A stretch of 54,466 bases of DNA from Variovorax sp. (GCA_017744935.1 JAGIAI010000054.1:1-54466); one strand, 5' to 3'; positions 40,763-49,868 are shown, counted from the stretch's first letter. Program-made: numbers and translations. Notes: generated from the letters alone by a model not told the origin.

Positions 40763-41764
40763 TTACTCGGCCTTGATGTTTCCTTTGCGGATGACCTCGG
40801 CCCACTTGGCGAAGTCCGCTTTCTGCAGTTCGCCCAGTTGTTGCGGCGTGCCGCCGACGAGCGTGACGCCCAGCTTGTCCGCGAGCGCGGTGATGGAGGG
40901 GTCCTTCAGCGCGGCATTGATCTCACGGTTGAGCCGCTCGATGACGGGCGCTGGCGTTCCGGCAGGCGCGAAGACCGCCTGCCACTGCTCAACCACGAAG
41001 TTCTTCATGCCGGCCTCGCCCATCGTGGGCACGTCCGGCAGTGCCTTGAGACGACCAGCCGATGTGACCGCGAGCGCGCGCAGCTTCCCGGACAGGACGT
41101 GCGGAAGTGCCGCTGCCGCGGGAGCGAACATGAAGTTCACCTGTCCGCCGAGCGTGTCCTGCAGCGCAGGGGTGTCGCCCTTGTAGGGCACATGAATGAA
41201 TTGCACGCCGGCTTGCTGTTTGAGCAGTTCGCCCTGCATCTGCAGGATCGTGCCGGTGCCACCAGACGCGAACGCCAGCTTGCTCGGCTGCGCCTTGCCC
41301 GCAGCGACGAGGTCCGCAACGGTCTTGAACGGCTGGCCGGCTCCGACGACCAGGATGTGCGGGATCGTGCCGATCGTCACCACCGGGGCAAAGCTCTGGA
41401 TCGGGTCGTAGGGCAGCTTCCCCATCAGATGGGGCGCAATGGCTTGCGGGCCGATGGACGTGCCCAGAAGCGTGTAGCCGTCAGGTGCGGCCTTGGCGAC
41501 GAACGCCGCGCCGATGGTGCCCGTGGCGCCAGCCCGGTTGTCGACGATCACATTGGTGGCCAGCGATCCGGCAAGCTTCTGCGCGATGCTTCGGCCCAGC
41601 ACGTCGGTGCTGCCACCCGGAGGGTATGGAACGACCCACGTGATGACGCGACCGGTCGGCCAATTGCCTTGCGCCCACGCACCGAACGAGGCCGTGAGCG
41701 CAAGACCGCTCAGGAGGATGCCTCTGCGCAGTGCAGAAGGTGGCGTATGGATGCTCTTCGTCAT
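40763..41764 (-). CDS. Bug-family binding protein
   Basis: 333 aa from the ATG at 41764 (MTKSIHTPPSALRRG). Signal peptide ends near GAWAQ. Bug motifs: WVVPYPPGGSTDVLGRSIAQKL, VIVDNRAGATGTIG, AAPDGYTLLGTS, HVPYKGDTPALQDTLGGQV, FAPAGTPAPVIERLNREI. Sixteen bases downstream of the amidohydrolase stop. Confidence 0.92.
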   Translation of the reverse strand: MTKSIHTPPSALRRGILLSGLALTASFGAWAQGNWPTGRVITWVVPYPPGGSTDVLGRSIAQKLAGSLATNVIVDNRAGATGTIGAAFVAKAAPDGYTLLGTSIGPQAIAPHLMGKLPYDPIQSFAPVVTIGTIPHILVVGAGQPFKTVADLVAAGKAQPSKLAFASGGTGTILQMQGELLKQQAGVQFIHVPYKGDTPALQDTLGGQVNFMFAPAAAALPHVLSGKLRALAVTSAGRLKALPDVPTMGEAGMKNFVVEQWQAVFAPAGTPAPVIERLNREINAALKDPSITALADKLGVTLVGGTPQQLGELQKADFAKWAEVIRKGNIKAE

Positions 41765-41780
41765 ATCTCTGTCTCTTTTG

Positions 41781-42695
41781 TCAGTCGGAATGGGAGGGGG
41801 ACGCGAAGCCGTACAGGGCAGTCGGGTTGTCGACGAGCACGCGGCGAAACAGGTCGGCGTCGGCAGTCCAGTCCGCCAGCCGATCCATCTGCCGTGCGTC
41901 ATCGGGCATGGGATGGATGCCGGCTGATGCAGTCGCATGAGGCCAGTCGCTTCCCCAGACGATGCGGTCGGGGTTGGCTTCGAGATAGCTGCGCGCGAGA
42001 TCGGTCAGCGCCGGGTCGTCGGTCGTCGCCCGAGGGCTCACGAGGTAGCCGCCGGACAACTTCACCCATGCGCGGCCCTCGCGCAGCAAGGCAAGCACGA
42101 GTGCATGCGCAGGGTGAGCGCCTGATTGCCCCGGCGAGATGCGAGCGAAGTGATCGAAGACCACGCGCACTGGCAATCGCCGCAGGGTGTCACCCAGGTC
42201 TGCCAGTGCCTCCGGCGACATCAGCAGTTGAAGGTGCCAGCCCAGATCGGCAATGCGCTGTGCGAGAGGCTCGAGCATCTCGACCGAACCCGCCACGCCC
42301 AGAGACAGGTTGAGGCGAATGCCACGCACGCCCTGCGCATGAAGCGCCCCGAGTTGCTCGTCGCTCTCCGTTCCGTCGATGACCGCGACGCCACGGCCGT
42401 CGGCGCCGAGTGCTTGCAGCGCGTTCAGCATGACCCGGTTGTCGGTGCCGTACGTCGAGGGCGTGACGAGCACCGCGCGGCGCGTTCCCAGACGCTGCTG
42501 CAGGAGTCGGTAGTCGGAGATCGAGGCGTCCGGCGGGCGCAGCCACGCCGCGGGTGCTGCCGGGAAGTCGCTGTCGTAGACGTGCAGATGGCAGTCGCAT
42601 GCGTCTCCCGGCACTGCGATGCCGGGTCGATGCGTGCCAGCCGAGTAGGGCATCTCGGCCGGACTTTGGCTGTGATTTCTGCGCGTAGCGGGCAT
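41781..42695 (-). CDS. TIM-barrel amidohydrolase, 2-pyrone-4,6-dicarboxylate lactonase-like
   Basis: 304 aa. Amidohydrolase-2 family: metal-site DCHLHVYD (His36, His38), VFDHFARI, KLSGGY, and GSDWPH with catalytic Asp250. The family includes LigI, which opens 2-pyrone-4,6-dicarboxylate; with the aldolase-like protein downstream this resembles the end of protocatechuate 4,5-cleavage, but the expected hydratase (LigJ) is absent. First gene of the leftward operon, driven by the promoter at 42743-42787. Confidence 0.88.
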   Translation of the reverse strand: MPATRRNHSQSPAEMPYSAGTHRPGIAVPGDACDCHLHVYDSDFPAAPAAWLRPPDASISDYRLLQQRLGTRRAVLVTPSTYGTDNRVMLNALQALGADGRGVAVIDGTESDEQLGALHAQGVRGIRLNLSLGVAGSVEMLEPLAQRIADLGWHLQLLMSPEALADLGDTLRRLPVRVVFDHFARISPGQSGAHPAHALVLALLREGRAWVKLSGGYLVSPRATTDDPALTDLARSYLEANPDRIVWGSDWPHATASAGIHPMPDDARQMDRLADWTADADLFRRVLVDNPTALYGFASPSHSD

Positions 42696-42742
42696 CTGTT
42701 TGTCTCCTGATCTCCCCAGCGTCTTCGCGTTGGGTTGGAGGT

Positions 42743-42787
42743 GACTTTATTTGTCCGTTGCGCAGGTCACAATGCCATTGCATTGTG
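42743..42787 (-). promoter_or_regulatory. promoter/operator of the amidohydrolase operon, module copy 2
   Basis: On the minus strand, -35 TTGTGA (42767-42772), 17 bases, -10 TAAAGT (42744-42749). The -35 region is covered by the dyad CACAATGCCATTGCATTGTG (42768-42787, 7-base arms). GACTTTATTTG and ACAATGCC match the module at 36.2 kb with the same spacing, which places both transcription units under one regulator, presumably the IclR protein at 36256. Confidence 0.65.
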
Positions 42788-42927
42788 TGGAACGCGTTGT
42801 GCGGCGCGAAACGTCAGCGCGCTATGTTGGCGCGCGTACGGGCACTGGTGTGAAACGTCGCGAACTCCGGGTTGGCAGCGGTAGCGTTGGCCCACCGGCT
42901 GCGCCCTTGCGAATGCGGTGAATGCAA

Positions 42928-42947
42928 AGTCGTCGAGCCTGACGACT
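42928..42947 (-). terminator. terminator-like hairpin after pntB
   Basis: AGTCGTC and GACGACT arms (7 bases, perfect) around a 6-base loop lie ~40 bases beyond the pntB stop; in the transcribed direction the stem is followed by TTTGCATT. A reasonable intrinsic terminator for the pnt operon. Confidence 0.5.
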
Positions 42948-42988
42948 CGCTTCACCAACGCGGAGAGGCGCTGTGATGGGACGGTTGG

Positions 42989-44479
42989 CTACTCGATGGC
43001 CTTGGCCATGTCCTCCACGACCTTCTTGGCGTCACCGAAGACCATCATGGTCTTGTCCATGTAGAACAGCTCGTTGTCCAGCCCCGCATAGCCTGCAGCC
43101 ATGCTTCGCTTGTTCACGATCACCGTCTTGGCCTTGTAGGCCTCCAGGATCGGCATGCCGTAGATCGGCGTGCCCTTCTGCAGCGCTGCCGGGTTCACCA
43201 CGTCGTTGGCCCCCAGGATGATCGCGACATCGGCCTGGCCGAACTCGCTGTTGATGTCTTCCATCTCGAAGACCTGGTCGTAGGGCACCTCGGCTTCCGC
43301 GAGCAGCACGTTCATGTGGCCCGGCATGCGACCCGCCACCGGGTGGATCGCGTACTTCACCGTCACGCCATGCTCGATGAGCTTCTGCGCGAGTTCCTTC
43401 ACCGCATGCTGCGCGCGTGCGACCGCGAGGCCATAGCCCGGCACGATGATCACGGTCTCGGCGTTGGAGAGCACGAAGGCCGCGTCGTCGGCGCTGCCGC
43501 TCTTGACCGGGCGCTGCTCCTTCGCGCCGCCAGCACCACCCGCGGCCGCCTCGCCGCCGAAGCCGCCCAGGATCACGTTGAAGAACGAGCGGTTCATCGC
43601 CTTGCACATGATGTAGGAGAGGATCGCACCCGAAGAGCCCACCAGCGAGCCGGCCACGATCAGCATCGCGTTGTTCAGGCTGAAGCCGATGCCCGCGGCC
43701 GCCCAGCCCGAGTAGCTGTTGAGCATCGACACCACCACCGGCATGTCCGCACCACCGATCGGGATGATGATCAGCACGCCCATCACGAAGGCCAGGATCA
43801 CCATCAGCAGGAACGCGGCCCAGCTCTCGGTGGCCATGTAGACCAGGCCCAGGCCGATGGTCACCAGGCCCAGGACCAGGTTCAGCATGTGCTGGCCCTT
43901 GAACTGCACCGGTGCGCCCTGGAAGAGGCGGAACTTGTACTTGCCCGAGAGCTTGCCGAAGGCGATGACCGAGCCGCTGAAGGTGATCGCGCCAATGGCC
44001 GCGCCCAGGAAGAGCTCCAGCCGGTTGCCCGTCGGGATCGCGTAGCGCAGGAACCCGTCCACGATCATCGCGCCTTCGGGCGTGCTCACCGTGCCGGTCG
44101 CCGCCACCGGCAGCGGCGTGATGCCGAAGGCCCAGGGCTCGACCACCGCAGCCACGGCGATGAACACAGCCGCCAGACCGATCATGCTGTGGAAGAAGGC
44201 CACCAGTTCGGGCATCTGCGTCATCTCGACGGTCTTGGCGCGGTAGGCGCCGTAGCCGCCGCCGACGACCAGGCCCAGCAGCACCCAGGCCATGCCGATG
44301 GCCTTGCCGCCCGAGAGCTGCACGATGAGCGCCGCGGTCGTCAGGATGGCGATGGCCATGCCGACCATGCCGAAGATGTTGCCGCGGATGGAAGTGGTCG
44401 GGTGGGACAGGCCCTTCAGGGCCTGGATGAAGCAGATACTGGCAACGAGGTACAGCAGCGTGACGACGTTCATGCTCAT
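42989..44479 (-). CDS. pntB: NAD(P) transhydrogenase subunit beta
   Basis: 496 aa. The N-terminal ~290 residues hold about nine membrane helices of domain II (IGGADMPVVVSMLNSYSGWAAAGIGF, VGSSGAILSYIMCKAMNRS). After a Gly/Ala-rich linker comes the NADP(H)-binding domain III: VIIVPGYGLAVARAQHAV, YAIHPVAGRMPGHMNVLLAEA, GANDVVNPAA, KRSMAAGYAGLDNELFY. Couples proton entry to NADPH formation in the inner membrane. Overlaps pntA2 by 4 bases. Confidence 0.95.
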   Translation of the reverse strand: MSMNVVTLLYLVASICFIQALKGLSHPTTSIRGNIFGMVGMAIAILTTAALIVQLSGGKAIGMAWVLLGLVVGGGYGAYRAKTVEMTQMPELVAFFHSMIGLAAVFIAVAAVVEPWAFGITPLPVAATGTVSTPEGAMIVDGFLRYAIPTGNRLELFLGAAIGAITFSGSVIAFGKLSGKYKFRLFQGAPVQFKGQHMLNLVLGLVTIGLGLVYMATESWAAFLLMVILAFVMGVLIIIPIGGADMPVVVSMLNSYSGWAAAGIGFSLNNAMLIVAGSLVGSSGAILSYIMCKAMNRSFFNVILGGFGGEAAAGGAGGAKEQRPVKSGSADDAAFVLSNAETVIIVPGYGLAVARAQHAVKELAQKLIEHGVTVKYAIHPVAGRMPGHMNVLLAEAEVPYDQVFEMEDINSEFGQADVAIILGANDVVNPAALQKGTPIYGMPILEAYKAKTVIVNKRSMAAGYAGLDNELFYMDKTMMVFGDAKKVVEDMAKAIE

Positions 44480-44805
44480 GCTGCATCTCCCTTCTCACCA
44501 CCGGCGGCCGGCTTCTTGTCCTTCTTCTTGAACATCTCCAGCATGCGCCGCGTCACCAGGAAGCCGCCGAAGACGTTCACCGCCGCCAGCGCCACGGCGA
44601 GCACGCCCATGGTCTTGCCGAGGGTGGATTCGGTGAGGGCTGCAGCGAGCATCGCGCCCACGATGACGATCGCGGAAATGGCGTTGGTCACGGCCATCAG
44701 CGGCGTGTGCAACGCCGGCGTGACGGTCCACACCACGTGGTAGCCCACGTAGATGGCCAGCACGAAGATGATCAGGTTGATGACGGTATGGGAAACGGGA
44801 TCCAT
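44476..44805 (-). CDS. pntAB: NAD(P) transhydrogenase subunit alpha part 2
   Basis: 109 aa with three hydrophobic segments: TVINLIIFVLAIYVGYHVVWTVTPALHTPLMAVTNAISAIVIVGAML and MGVLAVALAAVNVFGGFLVTRRML, the conserved membrane part of the alpha subunit. The split into a soluble and a membrane alpha gene is normal in this group. Charged C-terminal tail. Confidence 0.95.
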   Translation of the reverse strand: MDPVSHTVINLIIFVLAIYVGYHVVWTVTPALHTPLMAVTNAISAIVIVGAMLAAALTESTLGKTMGVLAVALAAVNVFGGFLVTRRMLEMFKKKDKKPAAGGEKGDAA

Positions 44806-44840
44806 GGGTTCTTCTCCTCGGGGTTCTCGTCGTTTGTCGT

Positions 44841-45983
44841 TTACTTCTTCGTGACCTGGCCGTCCTGCGTCATGCGACAGGCGGCGACGATGTCGTCCTC
44901 GAGGTCGACCTTCAGGCCCCCCTCCTTCGGCAGCACGAGCTTGAGGAAGTCCAGCACGTTGCGCGCATAGAGCGAGGAGGCATCGGCCGCCACGAGCGCG
45001 GGCAGGTTGGTCTCGCCGATGATCGTCACGCCATGCTTGACCACCGTCCTGTCGGCTTCGGAGAGCGGGCAGTTGCCGCCAATGCCACCATCGGGATTGA
45101 CAGGCCCCTTGCCCGCGGCGATGTCCACGATGACGGAACCCGGCTTCATGGACTTGACCATGTCTTCGGTGATGAGGGTCGGTGCGGCGCGGCCGGGGAT
45201 CAGCGCGGTGCTGATGACCACATCGGCCAGGGCCACGCGCTTGGCGACTTCGACCTTCTGGCGATCAAGCCAGCTCGGGGGCATCGGGCGTGCATAGCCG
45301 CCGACGCCTTCTGCGGCTTCCTTCTCTTCGGCGGTTTCATACGGCACGTCGATGAACTTGCCGCCCAGGGACTCGATCTGCTCCTTGACCGAGGGACGCA
45401 CGTCGGAGGCCTCGATCACCGCGCCGAGCCGCTTGGCAGTGGCGATGGCCTGCAATCCAGCGACGCCGACGCCGAGGATGACCACACGGGCGGCCTTCAC
45501 GGTGCCGGCAGCAGTCATCAGCATCGGGAAGAAGCGCTGGTACTTGTCGGCGGCCATCATCACGGCCTTGTAGCCGGCGATGTTGGCTTGCGAGGAGAGC
45601 ACGTCCATGCTCTGCGCGCGCGTGGTGCGGGGGGCCGCTTCCAGCGCGAACGAGGTGAGACCCGCAGCAGCCAGGCGCTGCAGGCCCGGGGCATCGAAGG
45701 GATTGAGCATGCCGACCAGTGCGGTCGCGGGCTTCATCAGCGCCAGCTCCGATTCCGACGGAGAGCGCACCTTCAGCACGACTTCGCAGCCGAAGGCGCC
45801 TGCGGCATCGGTGATCTCCGCGCCCGCTGCCTGGTAGGCCGCATCGGTGACGCTGGCGATCGTGCCCGCTCCCGATTGCACTCGAACGGTATGGCCCTGC
45901 GTCACCAGTTTCTTCGCGGTCTCCGCCGTGACGGCCACTCTGGTTTCGCCTGGCGCAGTTTCGGCCGGCACGCCTATGAGCAT
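44841..45983 (-). CDS. pntAA: NAD(P) transhydrogenase subunit alpha part 1
   Basis: 380 aa, GAGGAGA upstream. Soluble NAD(H)-binding domain I, related to alanine dehydrogenase: MLIGVPAETAPGETRVAVTAETAKKL, VVILGVGVAGLQAIATAKRLGAVIEASDVRP, and the mobile-loop region. First gene of the three-gene operon, 35 bases ahead of pntAB. Confidence 0.95.
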   Translation of the reverse strand: MLIGVPAETAPGETRVAVTAETAKKLVTQGHTVRVQSGAGTIASVTDAAYQAAGAEITDAAGAFGCEVVLKVRSPSESELALMKPATALVGMLNPFDAPGLQRLAAAGLTSFALEAAPRTTRAQSMDVLSSQANIAGYKAVMMAADKYQRFFPMLMTAAGTVKAARVVILGVGVAGLQAIATAKRLGAVIEASDVRPSVKEQIESLGGKFIDVPYETAEEKEAAEGVGGYARPMPPSWLDRQKVEVAKRVALADVVISTALIPGRAAPTLITEDMVKSMKPGSVIVDIAAGKGPVNPDGGIGGNCPLSEADRTVVKHGVTIIGETNLPALVAADASSLYARNVLDFLKLVLPKEGGLKVDLEDDIVAACRMTQDGQVTKK

Positions 45984-46095
45984 GGGAAATCTCCTCGGGA
46001 AGCGTTGGAATTGGCGCCCGAGCTTACATGAAGACGCCCCCCCCGAAGTCGCCCCTTTGTCACAGCACGGACATGCATCTCAGGGCGCATCCTTA

Positions 46096-46101
46096 TTGAC
46101 A
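46096..46101 (+). promoter_or_regulatory. candidate -35 box for the response regulator operon
   Basis: A perfect TTGACA lies 147 bases upstream of the response regulator start, in the gap shared with the divergent pntAA gene. The matching -10 position (around 46118-46124, CATAGCA) is poor, so only the -35 element is convincing. Confidence 0.3.
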
Positions 46102-46247
46102 TTGCAGCTACGAAATCCATAGCAATTTCAGCATGCGCAGCAGGTCGCCGGATGGTGAACCCCAATCGTCCGGCCATGAGTACACTGACGCTCGCGCGGC
46201 TCGTGCAAGTCGATGGGTCAGCGCCAAAACAAGATACAGGGAATGGA

Positions 46248-46991
46248 ATGCGAATTGCAACGCTCGACGACGAGCCGTGCCAGCTCGAACTCATCCGGCA
46301 CACCATGGAAGACATCGGCCACGAATGCCACGTCTTCACCGAAGGCAAGGTCCTGTTGCGCGATCTCCGGCAACAGAGCTACGACCTGCTGATCCTCGAC
46401 TGGAGCCTGCCCGACGTGGACGGCCCGCGCGTGGTGCGATGGATCCGCCAGGATCTCAACAGCCGGCTCCCCATCCTGTTCGTGACGAACCGACGCGAAG
46501 AGCAGGACATGGTCGAGGGCCTCGCGGCAGGAGCCGATGACTTCATGGTCAAGCCGATCCGTGTCCTGGAACTGCAAGCACGCGTCCGTGCGTTGCTGCG
46601 TCGCTCCTATCCGGCCCTCCATGGCACCGACCTGAATTTCGGTGACTACCAGTTCAGCGCTGCAATACACACGCTTCGCATCAAGGGGCAGGCGGTCGAA
46701 CTCAGCCACCGCGAATACGACCTCGCCTTCCTCCTGTTCCAGAACATGGGCCGGCTTCTCTCGCGTGAACACCTCCGCGAGGCAATCTGGGGCGAAGCCA
46801 ACGAGCCCAACTCCCGGACACTCGACACGCACATCTCGCGCCTGCGCGGCAAGCTGGAGCTTGTGCCTTCAAACGGCTTCCTGCTGTCGGCGGTGTACGG
46901 CCTCGGCTATCGCTTGGAGTGCATCAGCGGCGAGCCGCTCGATCCGTTCAATCCGGCGCAAGGGCCCGCGCCCGACAGCACGCCGAAATGA
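46248..46991 (+). CDS. OmpR-family response regulator
   Basis: 247 aa from the ATG at 46248, where the receiver domain begins (MRIATLDDEP). Phospho-acceptor Asp51 (LLILDWSLPDVDGP), switch Thr80, Lys102 (FMVKP). The C-terminal winged helix (~130-225) has LSHREYDLAFLLFQNMGRLLSREHLREAIWG and RTLDTHISRLRGKLEL. Translationally coupled (ATGA) to the sensor kinase downstream, its partner. Confidence 0.93.
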   Translation: MRIATLDDEPCQLELIRHTMEDIGHECHVFTEGKVLLRDLRQQSYDLLILDWSLPDVDGPRVVRWIRQDLNSRLPILFVTNRREEQDMVEGLAAGADDFMVKPIRVLELQARVRALLRRSYPALHGTDLNFGDYQFSAAIHTLRIKGQAVELSHREYDLAFLLFQNMGRLLSREHLREAIWGEANEPNSRTLDTHISRLRGKLELVPSNGFLLSAVYGLGYRLECISGEPLDPFNPAQGPAPDSTPK

Positions 46992-49384
46992 CCGACGCCG
47001 CCCACCTTCAGGGCGGCACCGATCCCCAGCAGGGCCTTGCTCGCGTCACGGAGGACTCATCCCGGCTGCGCGCGTGGCTCCGGCGACGCGGATCATGGCT
47101 GCTGCTCTCGACCGGCCTGCTGACGCTCGTCACCTTCCTCAGCCTGAGCCAGCCGCTCCCGCGGCTCGACCGGTTTCTGCAGGACAGCGCACGCGCCGCG
47201 CTGGCACCACCGCCTTCCGACGACATCGTGATCGTCGCGATCGACGAAAGAAGCCTTGCTGCCATCGGCCGCTGGCCTTGGCGGCGCGCCATTCACGCTG
47301 ACCTCCTGCGCAGCATCGCAGCGCAATCGCCCAAATGCGTCGGGCTGAACTTGAAGCTCATCGTTCAGGACGCCGGGCATCCTCATGACGATGCCGCGCT
47401 CGCGCAGGCGATGCGCGATGGAGGTTGCGTCGTGCTTCCGGTGTTGGTCAGCGCACTGGCGCCGCGCGATCTGTTGGAGCGGACTCCCGCCCCCCTTCTC
47501 GCGCGCGCCGCAGCAGGCATCGGCCACACGCAACTTGCAGTTGACGAAGACGGCGTCGTGCGCAGCGTCTACCTGCACGAAGGCTTCGCGGGCCACATGC
47601 ACCCGCATTTCTCGCTCGCGATGCGCGATGCGGCGCTCGGCCGCGTGGGAGCCCAACCGTCCCCGGCACCCGGTTCAACCTCCGGACCATGGCTGCGCAG
47701 CGATCAACAAGTGTTGCTGTTCACCCGCGGCCCAGGGCGCTTCAAGACCTTTTCGTATATCGATGTGCTGCAAGGCAAGATACCCGCCGATGCGTTCCGC
47801 AACCGGTACGTGCTCGTGGGCGCCACGGCGCCGAGCCTCGGGGACGTGCATGCCAATACCTCGCCCGATGTGATGGGGTTGATGCCCGGCGTCGAGATCT
47901 TTGCCAACGTGCTGCAGGCCTTGAACGACGACCAGTCTGTCGTGATTGCGAAGCCATGGCAGGACCTGGTGTTCAATCTGGTGCCGTTGACGATCGCGTT
48001 GCTCGGCGTACTGTGGCTGCGGCCGCTGGCCGTGATCGCGCTGATCGGAACCATGCTCGCGCTGCAGTTCGCGATCCATGTCGGGCGGCCATCGATCGGG
48101 GTGCTCTTCGCACCAGCGGCGGGAGTCTCGGGCCTACTGCTGCTCTATCCGCTGTGGAGCCTGATGCGCCTCTCGGCCGCGGTTCGCTATCTCCGGCGCG
48201 GCACGGCGGACATCCAGCGCGAGATGGGACGCCGTCCGGCGATGCCGAAGCAAATTGCCGGTGACTTCCTCGATCGTCAGATGGCGACCACGCGCGCCGC
48301 TGTCGACAGCATGCGCGACATGCACCGCTTCGTGCGCGACGGCATCGATCACCTGCCAGACGCGACGATCACCCTGGACACTCGCGCGCGCGTGGTGCTT
48401 GCCAACGCCGCGGCGCTGGACTACTGGGCGCGCGATGCTTCGAGCATGATCGGCGCGGATGCGCATGCGTTGATGGCTGACGTCCGCCGCAAGACCACTG
48501 GCGCGCTGATGGTCCCGCCTGGCGCATTGCACGCGGAGCTGCAACCGATCACCGGCGAAGGCGAGGACGCGCAGGCGCGCGCCCTGCTGCTGCGCTGCGT
48601 GCCCTTCTTCAATGCCGACAACGCGCATGCGGGCTGGATGATCTCGCTGGTCGACATCACCGAGATGCGCCGCGCGCAGAGCCAGCGCGACGAGGCCCTG
48701 CGCTTCATTTCGCACGATGCGCGCGAACCCAGCGCCTCGATCCTGACCATCCTCGAACTGGCTCGTCAGACCCCCGATGTCAAGCTCGAGACCCTGCTTG
48801 CAGGCATCGAACGCAAGGCCCGCACAGGCCTCGAACTGGCCGACGGCTTCGTGAACCTCGCGCGCGCGGAGGCCGAGCGCTTCCACCCGGAAGTGCTCGA
48901 CCTCGTGGCGCTGGTGCAGCAGACGATCGACGATGGATGGGCTCATGCCCGGAAACAGCAGGCGCGCGTGCTGCTGGCAGCCGCGCCGGAGGAAGCGCTC
49001 TGCATCGCCGATCGCACGCTGCTGCTCCGCGCGCTGACCAACGTGCTGAGCAATGCGCTCAAGTACTCCCCGCGAGGGGCCGATCTCGAATGCAGCGTGC
49101 GCGAGGAAGACCGCCACTGGCGCATCGCGTTCCGCGACCACGGCCCCGGTATCCCGGTCGAGCTACAGTCGCAGCTTTTCCAGCCCTTCCATCGCCTGCA
49201 TCACAAGGCGCACCCCGAAGTCCACGGCGTCGGCCTGGGGCTGCTGTTGGTGCGAACCGTGGCGCAGCGGCACGGCGGAACGGTCGAGATCGACAGCGCC
49301 GAGGGCGCAGGCTGCACCGTCACGCTGGTGCTGCCGAAGCCCACCACGGCCGAACTTGAAGCGCTGACACCAACCCAGGAGTAG
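46988..49384 (+). CDS. CHASE2-domain sensor histidine kinase
   Basis: 798 aa from the ATG at 46988. A membrane segment (~37-55) leads to an extracytoplasmic CHASE2 domain (~60-325: DDIVIVAIDERSLAAIGRWPWRRAIHADLL, RNRYVLVGATAPSLGDVHAN, PGVEIFANVLQAL). Three further membrane segments (~328-392) follow, then a PAS-like region (~450-560) and HisKA with phospho-acceptor His576 (RFISHDAREP). The ATPase domain has NVLSNALKYSPRG, DHGPGIP and GVGLGLLLV. CHASE2 ligands are mostly unknown. Confidence 0.92.
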   Translation: MTDAAHLQGGTDPQQGLARVTEDSSRLRAWLRRRGSWLLLSTGLLTLVTFLSLSQPLPRLDRFLQDSARAALAPPPSDDIVIVAIDERSLAAIGRWPWRRAIHADLLRSIAAQSPKCVGLNLKLIVQDAGHPHDDAALAQAMRDGGCVVLPVLVSALAPRDLLERTPAPLLARAAAGIGHTQLAVDEDGVVRSVYLHEGFAGHMHPHFSLAMRDAALGRVGAQPSPAPGSTSGPWLRSDQQVLLFTRGPGRFKTFSYIDVLQGKIPADAFRNRYVLVGATAPSLGDVHANTSPDVMGLMPGVEIFANVLQALNDDQSVVIAKPWQDLVFNLVPLTIALLGVLWLRPLAVIALIGTMLALQFAIHVGRPSIGVLFAPAAGVSGLLLLYPLWSLMRLSAAVRYLRRGTADIQREMGRRPAMPKQIAGDFLDRQMATTRAAVDSMRDMHRFVRDGIDHLPDATITLDTRARVVLANAAALDYWARDASSMIGADAHALMADVRRKTTGALMVPPGALHAELQPITGEGEDAQARALLLRCVPFFNADNAHAGWMISLVDITEMRRAQSQRDEALRFISHDAREPSASILTILELARQTPDVKLETLLAGIERKARTGLELADGFVNLARAEAERFHPEVLDLVALVQQTIDDGWAHARKQQARVLLAAAPEEALCIADRTLLLRALTNVLSNALKYSPRGADLECSVREEDRHWRIAFRDHGPGIPVELQSQLFQPFHRLHHKAHPEVHGVGLGLLLVRTVAQRHGGTVEIDSAEGAGCTVTLVLPKPTTAELEALTPTQE

Positions 49385-49391
49385 CAAGCAC

Positions 49392-49868
49392 ATGGCAACG
49401 CGATGGAAGCCCAATGTCACGGTGGCCGCGGTGATCGAGAAGGACGGCCGCTTCCTGCTGGTCGAGGAAGAGACGGCCGACGGCCTGTTGCTCAACACGC
49501 CCGCAGGCCATCTCGATCCCGGCGAGTCGCCGGCGGAGGGATGCATCCGTGAGACGCTCGAAGAGACGGCGCACCACTTCACGCCGACCGCACTGCTGGG
49601 CGTCTACATGGCCCGCACGCGGCGCGCGGAAGACATCACCTACATGCGCTTCGCCTTCACCGGCACGCTCGGCGCGTTCGAAGCCGATCGCCAGCTCGAC
49701 GAAGGCATCGTGCGCACGCTCTGGATGACCGCCGATGAGATCCGCGCGAGCCGCGAGCGACATCGCAGCCCACTGCTGCTGCAGTGCGTCGAGGATTTCC
49801 TTGCAGGCAAGCGCTATCCGCTCGACCTGATCCACCTCGACGAATCGGTGGCAGCGCCGGACGCCTAG
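49392..49868 (+). CDS. Nudix hydrolase, NudJ-like
   Basis: 158 aa, starting 7 bases after the kinase stop. Nudix box at 39-61 (GHLDPGESPAEGCIRETLEET) with the REx2EE core; the Gly normally after EExx is Ala. NudJ-type phosphatases act on thiamine-pyrophosphate precursors and nucleoside diphosphates. Its stop overlaps that of mnmA on the other strand by 4 bases; in many beta-proteobacteria the two genes are neighbours. Confidence 0.9.
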   Translation: MATRWKPNVTVAAVIEKDGRFLLVEEETADGLLLNTPAGHLDPGESPAEGCIRETLEETAHHFTPTALLGVYMARTRRAEDITYMRFAFTGTLGAFEADRQLDEGIVRTLWMTADEIRASRERHRSPLLLQCVEDFLAGKRYPLDLIHLDESVAAPDA

